Position numbers and translations under genes: made by a program. Below, piece after piece: positions 1 through 7,801 of a stretch of 34,326 nt of DNA; positions within the stretch are counted from its first letter, which is position 1; each line of letters opens with the position of its first letter. This DNA is from Sphingobacterium sp. JB170 (GTDB lineage: Bacteria; Bacteroidota; Bacteroidia; Sphingobacteriales; Sphingobacteriaceae): the NCBI RefSeq assembly GCF_900163865.1, contig NZ_FUKU01000017.1, forward strand, positions 1 to 34,326, read 5' to 3'. The notes under the pieces were generated by a model. It did not search any database. It saw only the letters and a list, made by a program, of their open reading frames with translations, and was not told the origin of the DNA.

Positions 1-563
1 AAAACACCTAATAAATTATTGGAATAATAATAGACGGGGTTCATCGGGCGGATACGTATAAAGGATTTGACTTGGGGGTGGTCGCGGTGTTTAAAAACGG
101 AGGCACGCTAATTAGTTCCCTATATTCTTCTTCCAGCTATTTAAATCTAATGAGCGGGCGTCGTAATAATGTGGAAGTAGACTATTGGACACCCGAGAAC
201 ACGGGCGCCGATTATCCAAAACCGGGTGGGATATCCAGTGGAGATAATCCGAAATATGGAAGTACACTTGGTTATTTTGATGCTTCGTATTTAAAAATTA
301 GAACTATTTCGTTGGGGTATAACTTCGATAGCGAAGGATGGTTACAAAAAGCCGGCATCGGTAGTATGCGACTTTATGCAACGGTACAAAATCCTTTTGT
401 ATTATTCTCGCCCTATTATAGTGCATCGGGTATGGATCCGGAGCCGAACTCCCGGGGTGATGAGAATCAAGCCGTCTCTGGCTACCAAAGCAGGCTCATG
501 ATAATCGGTACCAATACCCCAGCCAATAGAAACTATATGATCGGGCTTAATGTATCATTTTAA
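1..563 (+). CDS. SusC-family TonB-dependent outer-membrane transporter, C-terminal end only (partial, frame disturbed at 5' edge)
   Basis: This is the last part of a SusC/RagA-type beta-barrel transporter, the outer-membrane pore that imports oligosaccharides together with its SusD partner. Visible hallmarks are the YKGFDLGVV strand, the YWTPENTGADYPKP segment, 'YLKIRTISLGYNF' and a C-terminal barrel strand ending 'YMIGLNVSF', a typical SusC end with terminal aromatic residue. The frame is open from about position 57. Upstream the expected residues (NNNRRGSSGGY) lie in a different frame, with stops at 12-14 and 59-61, so one or more indels sit in the first 60 bases. This may be a read-edge error or a real frameshift. 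SusD starts 18 bases downstream, so the two are co-transcribed. The family call is firm; whether the gene is intact is unknown because most of it lies outside the window. Confidence 0.88.
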
Positions 564-581
564 AAAAGGAGAATTTTAGTT

Positions 582-2534
582 ATGAAAAGTATATATACAA
601 AAATAATTTCAGGCGTTATAATTGCAATGTTAACGCTGAGTGGTTGTTCAAAATTATTAGAGGAAGAGCCACGAAGTGTGTTCACACCCGATTTCTTTAC
701 AACGGAAAAAGGAGTAGTGGGAGGTGTAGCGGCATTGTATGGCCATCTAAGAAATATCTATGGGAACGGCTACTATTATAATGCTTGTTTGACCGGAACA
801 GATGAATATACCTATGCGCAACAAGCAGACGGGAATTTTAAAGATATGGATTTATCGGGTGTCGGCTCGTTGACCCCCAGCAGTAGCCGATCGGATGTGC
901 TGTGGAATGAAGCTTTTCCTGCGATAAATACCGCAAATGGTGTGATCGAAAATGCCGTGGCAGTAGAAGGTATCTCAGCGGCTTTAGTCGCCGAAGCTTA
1001 TTTTTTCAGGGGATTTGACTACTTTATGCTTGTACAGAGCTTCGGTGGTGTTCCGCTGGACTTGGGCTCAGGCGAATTGATGTTCAATACCTCCACAATT
1101 CGAACATCTGTTCGCAACACTGTTCCCGAGGTATACACACGTGCCATCTTCCCAGACTTATTAAAGGGTATTGAAACCTTGCCGGATGTCGGACGGGTAC
1201 AAGGAGGTGCAACGAAGACTTTGGCGCGACTATACCTGTCTAAAGCGTATTTGTCTTATGCATGGTGGCTCGAGAATCCGAATAATATCCCTACCTACCC
1301 AAGCACGGACCGTGTTGATCCGGACGGTCACGATGCGTCGTATTATTATCAAAAGGCCTACGATATGGCAGTAGAGGGGATTGATAACCCGGGAAGCTAT
1401 GCGTTACAAGAAACATATTACGACGTGAACTATGGTCCGAACGATCGTAATAGTGAAATTATGCTCTACGCTGACCATACGGAAGATAGTGAATATTATA
1501 ACGGGGGAAGTCATTCCTATGGTAGCGGTGGAGCACCTGACAATTTCTCCATTTGGATGGTAACTTGGGACTACACGTTTTTGGAAAGTGGAACAACGGC
1601 GCAATGGGCTTCCAGTGTGCGTTCGGTACAACGTGAAGCGTCACAACCGTACGGCCGACCATGGACACGAATGGCACCCACACAGAATGCTATTATCAAC
1701 ACGTTTGCCGACAAAGCTAACGATTCACGGTACGATGGAACATTCGTGACGACCTGGCGAGCTAACTGGGATAAAGGGGGTGTAGCCAATGAGGTTCTTT
1801 ATAACGCGAATGGGATGGAAGTTCGGCCAGGAGACGCTATTTTGACCATTTTGGATACAGAACCGTCGGAGGCAGTCGATTACTCAAATACGACATATAA
1901 TAGTAATGTGGGCGCCGGGGTTATTGCTGGACGCGCAGACTTTGTGATTCCTCCGAGCGCGATTAGTCGGCGCAAGCACCCGAATCTATGGAAATTAGGT
2001 ACATATCGTACTGATAATGGCACAGGCTTAGGGCAGCCCAACGGCGGAAGTACACGCCCTTTCAACATCGCGAAATTTTCAGAATTATATTTTGTCGCAG
2101 CGGAAGCCGCGGTAAAGGGAGCGTCGGTTCAAGCTGGTAGAAATGCACGTGAGTTAATTAATGTCATCCGGGCAAGAGCAGGAGTATGGCGCTGGGATAA
2201 CAACGGGAATGTCGAGAAAAATGACGATTTGAGCGCCGAAATGATCGCTGCAACACCAGCAACAATAACTATTGATTATATTTTGGAAGAACGTTCTCGC
2301 GAGTATTTTGGAGAAGGCTATCGGTGGTTTGATTTAGTCAGAACGCAAAAGTGGGATGAAATCTCGGGAACGTACCAAATTGCAGGTTCTGACATTAATG
2401 ATCATACACCGCAAACGTTTACCCGAGACATTCAACCTTTCCATTACCTAAGACCTATTCCGCAAGGACAAATGGATGCGATGGAGCTGGAAGGTGCAGA
2501 AAAACAGGCTTATCAAAATCCGGGATATAATTAG
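582..2534 (+). CDS. SusD/RagB-family glycan-binding outer-membrane lipoprotein
   Basis: This is a surface lipoprotein that caps a SusC transporter and binds the glycan substrate. The N-terminus is a lipoprotein signal with lipobox LSGC and the acylated Cys at residue 22, followed by 'LLEEEPRSVFTPDFFTT', the standard SusD opening. The middle contains TPR-like helices ('AEAYFFRGFDYFMLVQSFGGVPL'-type region around residues 135-160). The C-terminal third has 'FSELYFVAAEAA' and 'ILEERSREYFGEGYRWFDLVR', both diagnostic of the family. The 650-residue length is on the long side for SusD. It follows the SusC end by 18 bases and is followed by a strong terminator, so susC-susD form the end of one transcript; the enzymes downstream need their own promoter. 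The specific glycan cannot be read from the sequence. Confidence 0.97.
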   Translation: MKSIYTKIISGVIIAMLTLSGCSKLLEEEPRSVFTPDFFTTEKGVVGGVAALYGHLRNIYGNGYYYNACLTGTDEYTYAQQADGNFKDMDLSGVGSLTPSSSRSDVLWNEAFPAINTANGVIENAVAVEGISAALVAEAYFFRGFDYFMLVQSFGGVPLDLGSGELMFNTSTIRTSVRNTVPEVYTRAIFPDLLKGIETLPDVGRVQGGATKTLARLYLSKAYLSYAWWLENPNNIPTYPSTDRVDPDGHDASYYYQKAYDMAVEGIDNPGSYALQETYYDVNYGPNDRNSEIMLYADHTEDSEYYNGGSHSYGSGGAPDNFSIWMVTWDYTFLESGTTAQWASSVRSVQREASQPYGRPWTRMAPTQNAIINTFADKANDSRYDGTFVTTWRANWDKGGVANEVLYNANGMEVRPGDAILTILDTEPSEAVDYSNTTYNSNVGAGVIAGRADFVIPPSAISRRKHPNLWKLGTYRTDNGTGLGQPNGGSTRPFNIAKFSELYFVAAEAAVKGASVQAGRNARELINVIRARAGVWRWDNNGNVEKNDDLSAEMIAATPATITIDYILEERSREYFGEGYRWFDLVRTQKWDEISGTYQIAGSDINDHTPQTFTRDIQPFHYLRPIPQGQMDAMELEGAEKQAYQNPGYN

Positions 2535-2564
2535 TAGCGCGTACAAAGATGCGTAAGATATTCC

Positions 2565-2607
2565 AAACTCGTTCGCCTGAATTTCAAACGGGTGAACGAG
2601 TTTTTTT
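2565..2607 (+). terminator. Rho-independent terminator after susD
   Basis: A 13-base arm beginning AAACTCGTTCGCC (2565-2577) pairs with GGTGAACGAGTTT (2591-2603), with one G-U wobble, and runs straight into seven Ts. It lies about 30 bases after the SusD stop and would end the susC-susD transcript. Confidence 0.9.
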
Positions 2608-3210
2608 AACGAATTGAAGACCCAATTTTTGTGAATAAAAATGGTGTTCAGACAGAAAGTGGCCCTCTTTCCGAAGGTGAAAATAGCCGAACTTCAGTTG
2701 TCGTGACATGGATGTTTTTAAACTAAACTAGCGGATTTCAGCGATTTTTGGTTGACGGGGGGAATCGTTGCCATTCAGTTAGACATTTCGGAGGCTATAT
2801 TTACAATACACACGCATGCCATGAAAATAAATTTATCATTTTTTATCGCTCCTTTAGGTGTTTGCCGCAAACATTCTTCCCGAGCCGACGAAGCCCCATA
2901 CTGGACATAGTCTGCAGCATAATTTACTCGTGATGGTATCGTGAGAAATACCAACACACCAGAGAAACGCGCTTATCGCGCCAGAATCCGTGCTTGGGTG
3001 GAAGGCCCTGCCTGCTCATAACGTAAATTAAGGGACGAGCCTGCCAATGCTTACTCCTTGAAATAAATTAAGGTCAATCAATCAGTCGTTTTTATACCAC
3101 CAAAGGAAATAGCTGCTCTCCATCACCTTCGTGCTGAAACCAGCCTTCTCATGTCATTTCAATTGGGCTGCGTCGCTTGTCATAGAATCACAATAAAAGC
3201 ATCACAATTG
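2608..3210. other. Gene-free stretch after susD
   Basis: No convincing gene is visible on either strand. All open frames are short and have no recognisable family signature. A 29-codon frame at 2821-2910 begins with a plausible hydrophobic start (MKINLSFFIAPLG) but has no further support. The region looks like decayed or mobile-element-derived sequence, in keeping with the transposase remnant further right. Confidence 0.5.
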
Positions 3211-3477
3211 CTACGACCAAGAAATAAAATGCCAAACAATATCACCGAATTGGCTGACTAAACAGAAAATACATATCATATCGGGAATTCGATAATTTAT
3301 ATTAAAAAAACCTAGGCTTTTGTAGAAGTAAAATAATAACAATAGTAACGAAGAAATAATCAAAAGTTTTAAAATCGCATAGGCAGTTAATTGGGGAACA
3401 AATAACACGATAATTACCGTACTTAAATACGTCATTAGTCTTATTGAACCAACATGGCTTTTCAAATATTCTGTCAT
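3211..3477 (-). CDS. Small hydrophobic membrane protein, hypothetical (possibly a remnant)
   Basis: An 88-residue frame on the minus strand encodes two likely membrane segments: about residues 14-35 (LMTYLSTVIIVLFVPQLTAY) and 37-60 (leucine/isoleucine-rich up to 'FYFYKSLGFF'). I do not recognise a family. The start lies in a very A-rich context (six As just before the ATG), as is common in Bacteroidota. It sits in an otherwise decayed intergenic stretch, so it may be a fragment of a larger gene or a chance AT-rich frame. Arguments for coding are the balanced hydrophobic pattern and a terminal FISWS end; arguments against are the lack of any operon partner. Confidence 0.3.
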   Translation of the reverse strand: MTEYLKSHVGSIRLMTYLSTVIIVLFVPQLTAYAILKLLIISSLLLLLFYFYKSLGFFNINYRIPDMICIFCLVSQFGDIVWHFISWS

Positions 3478-3530
3478 TTTTTTATTAATATTTGTTTTCG
3501 AAACAATAGCATCCTATACGATTAAATAAG

Positions 3531-3587
3531 AAAGGTGTTTTTTAACGCAAAGCCTACCTTCGAGGCGCATAAAAAACGAACACCTTT
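3531..3587. terminator. Long imperfect hairpin, terminator-like
   Basis: AAAGGTGTT at the left pairs with AACACCTTT at the right. Further in, a T-run pairs with an A-run, and GCCT pairs with AGGC around a short central loop. The hairpin lies just left of the transposase remnant and could be a bidirectional terminator or the fossil end of an insertion. It has no clean U-tract outside the stem. Confidence 0.4.
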
Positions 3588-3606
3588 ATCCATAACAAAT
3601 ATCATA

Positions 3607-3850
3607 TTATTTTCTCAGATTATCTCCAAGTTTGACCGTTCGCAAGTCAAAAAAATCACTCAAGAAGCCGCTGGATAAACTTAATAAAGGGCATACAAAA
3701 TGGACCCACTTAGTCCTGATTCTATTTTGTCAATTTACGCAAAGTCAACCCGTTAAAGATATAAGTAACGGTTTACGTTCTTCTATTGATAAGCTCAAGT
3801 ATAGAGAGGGGATTCAAACGACTACTTCCAAATCCAGCGTTAGCTGACCG
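3607..3850 (+). pseudogene. IS4-type transposase N-terminal remnant, frameshifted and truncated
   Basis: Two adjoining frames together spell the N-terminus of an IS4-family transposase with a DUF4372-like start. Frame 1 (from 3607) reads FSQIISKFDRSQVKKITQEA and then hits a stop at about 3676. From about 3672 the adjacent frame continues with 'LNKGHTKWTHLVLILFCQFTQ', 'VKDISNGLRSSIDKL' and 'TTTSKSSVS' before a TGA at 3845-3847, where a Tyr would be expected. The 'WTHLV..LFCQF..S..V.DISNGLRS' block is the part I recognise from intact transposases of this type. Nothing after 3855 matches, so the catalytic DDE region is gone. The remnant shows that the gap between susD and the sulfatase received an insertion that later decayed. 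Confidence 0.7.
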
Positions 3851-4353
3851 AATAACAATATGGACTGTAGTCTATATTATTTAACCTTCCCAATTCGTTT
3901 GACAACGGTCTCCCTATTAAGATGATCGTTTTATTATTCAATAGTAGTACTGATGCAGTAAGTTTTTCGTAACAAATAAGATCCATGATTCTCGCTTTTG
4001 AGATTTTGACGTTTTTGATTCTGCGTGATCATTTAAATTAACAGTGCTATATCAAACACAGACTCAACCAATATTTGTTTAAACTGGTAAATAGATTTTG
4101 TGCTTTTCAGAGGAGGTTTGATCAGCATGATGATCGATCAGTATATGGTCTACTAACTGTTAATATTGGCTGCATTTTCCGCGTACTGGGCGCGAATGAA
4201 ACTATTGGATATATTGCCTATCCATTTTATATCATTGGAAAAAATATTTTTGTAAATTTATCGGAGCCTATAAGTTATTCTTTTTAGGGTTTAAAAATAA
4301 AAGTAGTACGTATGTCTTTAACTAGGGAGAGTGGATTAACTAAATTGAAAGCG
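3851..4353. other. Intergenic stretch upstream of the sulfatase
   Basis: No gene is supported here. The open frame at 4075-4287 has no family signature and an uneven composition. A possible Bacteroidota -7 box (TATTTTTG at 4245-4252) lies about 100 bases before the sulfatase start, with no convincing -33 partner. The enzyme transcript should begin somewhere in this stretch because a terminator separates it from susD. Confidence 0.4.
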
Positions 4354-5901
4354 ATGAAAGCAGTGTTTATTACCTTTATGAATGTAGCGATCGCTACCTG
4401 TGCATTTGGTCAAGTAGAACAAAAACAGCCGAATATCATTTTTATAATGAGTGACGACCATGCCGAGCAAGCTATTAGCGCCTACGGACATCCCATTTCT
4501 AAAGTAGCGCCCACACCGAATATCGATAGAATAGCAAAAGATGGAGCAATATTTATGAACAACTATTGCAGCAATTCGATTTGCGGCCCGAGCCGCGCCG
4601 CAATATTGACGGGTAAACACAGTCACAAGAATGGCTTTATGAAAAATGGGAACAAGGGCTTTGATGGCACGCAGCAAACTCTGCCCAAAATTCTTAGAGC
4701 GAACGGCTATCAAACTGCGGTAATTGGTAAATGGCATTTGCTGTCCCGTCCCACGGGGTTTGATTATTGGTCTGTCCTTAATGATCAAGGAGATTATTAT
4801 AACCCCTATTTTATAACCGGACAGGACACAACCCGGCACATGGGTTATGTGACGGACCTGATTACCGATTTTACAAAGCAATGGATGAAGGATAGAGATC
4901 AATCTAAGCCTTTCTTTTTAATGATGCACCACAAGGCGCCCCATCGTAATTGGGTTCCTGCCGAACGCCATTATAGGTTGTATGAGGATGCTAAGTTTCC
5001 TGTTCCAGCCAATTATTGGGATGATTATAAGGGGAGATTTGCTGCCGGCAAGCAGGAAATGAACATCTATAGAGATATGTATGAAGGTCACGATCTGAAA
5101 ATGGTGACCGGTGTAGATTCCGACAGCTTACTATTTGACCCTTGGCCCCATGCATTTATGGGTACGATGACCGAGCCAGAACGGGAACGTTTTTTTGAGG
5201 CATACAGGGATCGGAATAACGACTTTTACAGTATTCCACGTTCAGAGAGAGAGGTTGCGGAGTGGAAATATCAACGCTACTTACAGGATTATACGGCTAC
5301 GGTTAAGTCGGTTGACGAAAGTGTCGGGGAAATATTAGATTATCTCAAAGCCAGTGGATTGGATAAGAATACGATTGTTGTTTACACGACTGACCAGGGT
5401 TTTTATTTGGGAGAACATGGGTGGTTTGACAAGCGTTTTATGTATGAAGAGTCATTTGGAATGCCGCTGCTGATGTCCTACCCAGGACATATAAAGCCGG
5501 GAACTAAAGTTACTGGACTAACTCAAAATATTGATTTTGCACCGACATTTTTGGACATCTGCGGAATCGATATTCCCCTTGATATACAGGGAATGTCGTT
5601 TAAATCGCTAGTAGAAGATGGAAAGACACCGAACAACTGGCGGCAATCGCTTTACTACCATTATTATGAGTTTCCAGGATTTCACAGTGTGCGAGCACAC
5701 TACGGTGTGAAAATGGAACGGTATAAACTGATGTATTTCTATAAAGACGATCGGTGGGAGCTTTATGACCTGAAGGAAGACCCCTCGGAAATGCACAATA
5801 TCTATGCTAAATCTGGTACTGACAAAATTACCCGAGATCTGAAAAAAGAATTAGTTCGTTTACAAGACCAGTACGATGTAAATGAAGAGTATCGAAAATG
5901 A
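4354..5901 (+). CDS. Secreted S1-family sulfatase (formylglycine-dependent)
   Basis: The enzyme hydrolyses sulfate esters on a glycan, probably in the periplasm. I chose the ATG at 4354 because it gives a clean signal peptide (MKAVFITFMNVAIATCAFG, then Q); an earlier ATG at 4312 would add 14 residues. After the signal come PNIIFIMSDDH, with the metal-binding Asp pair, and CGPSRAAILTGK, the C-x-P-S-R signature whose Cys (residue 77 from this start) is matured to formylglycine. 'GKWHL' and 'TDQGFYLGEHGWFDKR' carry further metal and sulfate-site residues. The C-terminal 'WELYDLKEDPSEMHN' belongs to the DUF4976-like tail. Length (515) is normal. It resembles the Bacteroidota sulfatases often annotated as N-acetylglucosamine-6- or heparan-type, but substrate cannot be assigned. 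The next gene starts 19 bases on. A sulfatase-maturating enzyme is not encoded in this window. Confidence 0.95.
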   Translation: MKAVFITFMNVAIATCAFGQVEQKQPNIIFIMSDDHAEQAISAYGHPISKVAPTPNIDRIAKDGAIFMNNYCSNSICGPSRAAILTGKHSHKNGFMKNGNKGFDGTQQTLPKILRANGYQTAVIGKWHLLSRPTGFDYWSVLNDQGDYYNPYFITGQDTTRHMGYVTDLITDFTKQWMKDRDQSKPFFLMMHHKAPHRNWVPAERHYRLYEDAKFPVPANYWDDYKGRFAAGKQEMNIYRDMYEGHDLKMVTGVDSDSLLFDPWPHAFMGTMTEPERERFFEAYRDRNNDFYSIPRSEREVAEWKYQRYLQDYTATVKSVDESVGEILDYLKASGLDKNTIVVYTTDQGFYLGEHGWFDKRFMYEESFGMPLLMSYPGHIKPGTKVTGLTQNIDFAPTFLDICGIDIPLDIQGMSFKSLVEDGKTPNNWRQSLYYHYYEFPGFHSVRAHYGVKMERYKLMYFYKDDRWELYDLKEDPSEMHNIYAKSGTDKITRDLKKELVRLQDQYDVNEEYRK

Positions 5902-5920
5902 TGTATCTATACGATAAAGT

Positions 5921-7642
5921 ATGAAAAGAACGGTTATATTTCTTTTTTTGATGTTAAGTATGACGATTATATTCGCGCAGACAATGCGGATGGACACGTA
6001 CTGTAATCCACTTAATGTGGATTATACCTATATGATTTACAACGCTCACAAAGATATTTCCTACCGTTCGGGGGCAGATCCTGCGGTCGTTGAATTTAAA
6101 GGTGAATATTATATGTTTGTAACGCGCAGCCACGGATATTGGCATTCGACCGATCTGCAGAATTGGAATTTTATTCAACCTGAAATATGGTATTTCGAAG
6201 GTTCCAATGCGCCGGCAGCGCATAATTATAGAGATTCAGTGCTTTATGTTGCTGGAAATCCCTCAGGAAGTATGAGCATCCTTTATACAGACAATCCCAA
6301 AAAGGGAGACTGGAAAGCGACGCCGTCTATCCTCAATGGTTTACAGGATCCCGATTTGTTTATCGACGATGACGGACAGGCGTATATGTTTTGGGGATCA
6401 TCGAACAAATTTCCTATTCGAGGAAGGAAATTAGACAAAAACCAGCGATTCATAGCTTCGGGCGACATCGTTGAGCTGTTTAATCTTGATGCCCAGAAAC
6501 ATGGGTGGGAACGATTTGGAGAAAACCATTCGGACACGGTGCTTGCAGGCTATATCGAAGGGCCGTGGCTGACCAAGCACATGGATAAGTATTATATGCA
6601 ATACGCAGCTCCCGGCACGGAGTTCAACGTATATGGCGATGGCGTTTATACGGCAGATCACCCCCTCGGCCCGTACAGTTACCAACAGCATAATCCGATT
6701 TCGTATAAGCCTGGTGGATATATGAACGGTGCAGGACATGGAAGTACAACGCGGGGGCCGGGAGGTAATTATTGGCATTTTGCAACCATGGACTATTCGG
6801 TGAATATGAATTGGGAGCGACGGTTGTGCATGTTTCCAACATTCTTTGATCGGGACGGCATTATGTATACCGACACCTATTTTGGCGACTATCCGAGATA
6901 TGCTCCATCGGTTCCAGACAAGGATGGACGGTTTAGGGGCTGGATGTTGTTGTCGTATAATAAGCCGGTCACTGTATCCTCGTCTCGAAATGGCTTTAGT
7001 AAAGCGAATATTACAGACGAAATCGCCAAGAGCTCGTGGCTCGCAGAGACCAACGACAGTACGCAATGGTTGATTGTCGATTTGGAGCGTGCCTCCGACA
7101 TGTATGCCATTCAAATTAACTATGCGGATTATAAGTCTAAAATGTACGGACGGATTGCCGGTTTGAGACATCGTTACACAATAGAAGGATCGTTGGATGG
7201 TGAAGAGTGGTTTACTATCGTCGATAAGCGCGGTAATTTTAAAGATACCCCAAACGATTATGTTGAACTGGAGCGTCCTGTGTCAACGCGTTACGTCAGA
7301 TATAATAATATCGAAGTGCCCACCCCGCACCTGGCTATCTCGGAAATCCGTGTATTCGGAAGAGGGACAGGAAAGAAACCAGCTAAAGTTAAAGGGTTTG
7401 AGTTACAGAGGCTTGCCGATCGAAGAGATGTTCGTATTTTTTGGGACAAACAGTCCAATGTTCAGGGGTATAACGTCCGATGGGGCATAGCACCAGACAA
7501 GCTGTATAGTTCATGGATGGTTTATGGTGCTAATGAACTGCAATTAAAAGCGCTTTCGGCGGATCAGGAGTACTATTTTGCAATAGAGGCATTTAATGAG
7601 AACGGGATATCAGCGTTAACAAAAACAGTGAAAGTTGATTAA
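5921..7642 (+). CDS. Secreted GH43-like glycoside hydrolase with F5/8-type C and FN3-like modules
   Basis: A signal peptide (about residues 1-19, ending FAQ) precedes a five-bladed beta-propeller of GH43 type at about 28-345. Candidate catalytic acids are in the right order: Asp53 in GADPAVV (general base), Asp143 in LQDPDLF (pKa modulator) and Glu213 in YIEGPW (general acid). Residues 350-490 form a discoidin-like F5/8 type C carbohydrate-binding module, with SWLAETNDSTQWLIVDL near the start and 'LAISEIRVFG' at the end. Residues about 493-573 look like a fibronectin III domain ('YNVRWGIAP..LYSSWMV', 'YYFAIEAFNENG'). It lies 19 bases after the sulfatase and is surely co-transcribed. Sugar specificity (arabinose, xylose, galactose or other) cannot be read. 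Confidence 0.88.
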   Translation: MKRTVIFLFLMLSMTIIFAQTMRMDTYCNPLNVDYTYMIYNAHKDISYRSGADPAVVEFKGEYYMFVTRSHGYWHSTDLQNWNFIQPEIWYFEGSNAPAAHNYRDSVLYVAGNPSGSMSILYTDNPKKGDWKATPSILNGLQDPDLFIDDDGQAYMFWGSSNKFPIRGRKLDKNQRFIASGDIVELFNLDAQKHGWERFGENHSDTVLAGYIEGPWLTKHMDKYYMQYAAPGTEFNVYGDGVYTADHPLGPYSYQQHNPISYKPGGYMNGAGHGSTTRGPGGNYWHFATMDYSVNMNWERRLCMFPTFFDRDGIMYTDTYFGDYPRYAPSVPDKDGRFRGWMLLSYNKPVTVSSSRNGFSKANITDEIAKSSWLAETNDSTQWLIVDLERASDMYAIQINYADYKSKMYGRIAGLRHRYTIEGSLDGEEWFTIVDKRGNFKDTPNDYVELERPVSTRYVRYNNIEVPTPHLAISEIRVFGRGTGKKPAKVKGFELQRLADRRDVRIFWDKQSNVQGYNVRWGIAPDKLYSSWMVYGANELQLKALSADQEYYFAIEAFNENGISALTKTVKVD

Positions 7643-7801
7643 CCGGCAGAACATTACCCCAACCGACGGGGCTACAGCTGTGGGCATAAGGATATGTAAA
7701 TCGTAGCAAAACAACGGAAAGATCCCTCAATTAAGAAGAAGAGAAAGACACTTATACCAAGCCGATAGAACGGCGATACATTATTAGACATTACTCGAAA
7801 A

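Noticed and set aside
2821..2910. 29-codon secreted peptide
   Set aside because: Only the first dozen residues look signal-like; no ribosome-binding or promoter support and it lies in decayed sequence.
3531..3587. Integron attC site
   Set aside because: The hairpin lacks the RYYYAAC and GTTRRRY boxes and no integron integrase is present.
3632..3847. Independent 71-residue small gene
   Set aside because: Its sequence is the middle part of an IS4-type transposase N-terminus that continues in another frame upstream, so it is a fossil and not a small gene.
4336..4902. 188-codon open frame antisense to the sulfatase
   Set aside because: It covers the conserved sulfatase N-terminus on the other strand and has no family features.
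6431..7171. 246-codon open frame antisense to the GH43-like gene
   Set aside because: It lies wholly opposite a strongly supported gene, has no domain signature, and follows the third-position pattern of the sense gene.
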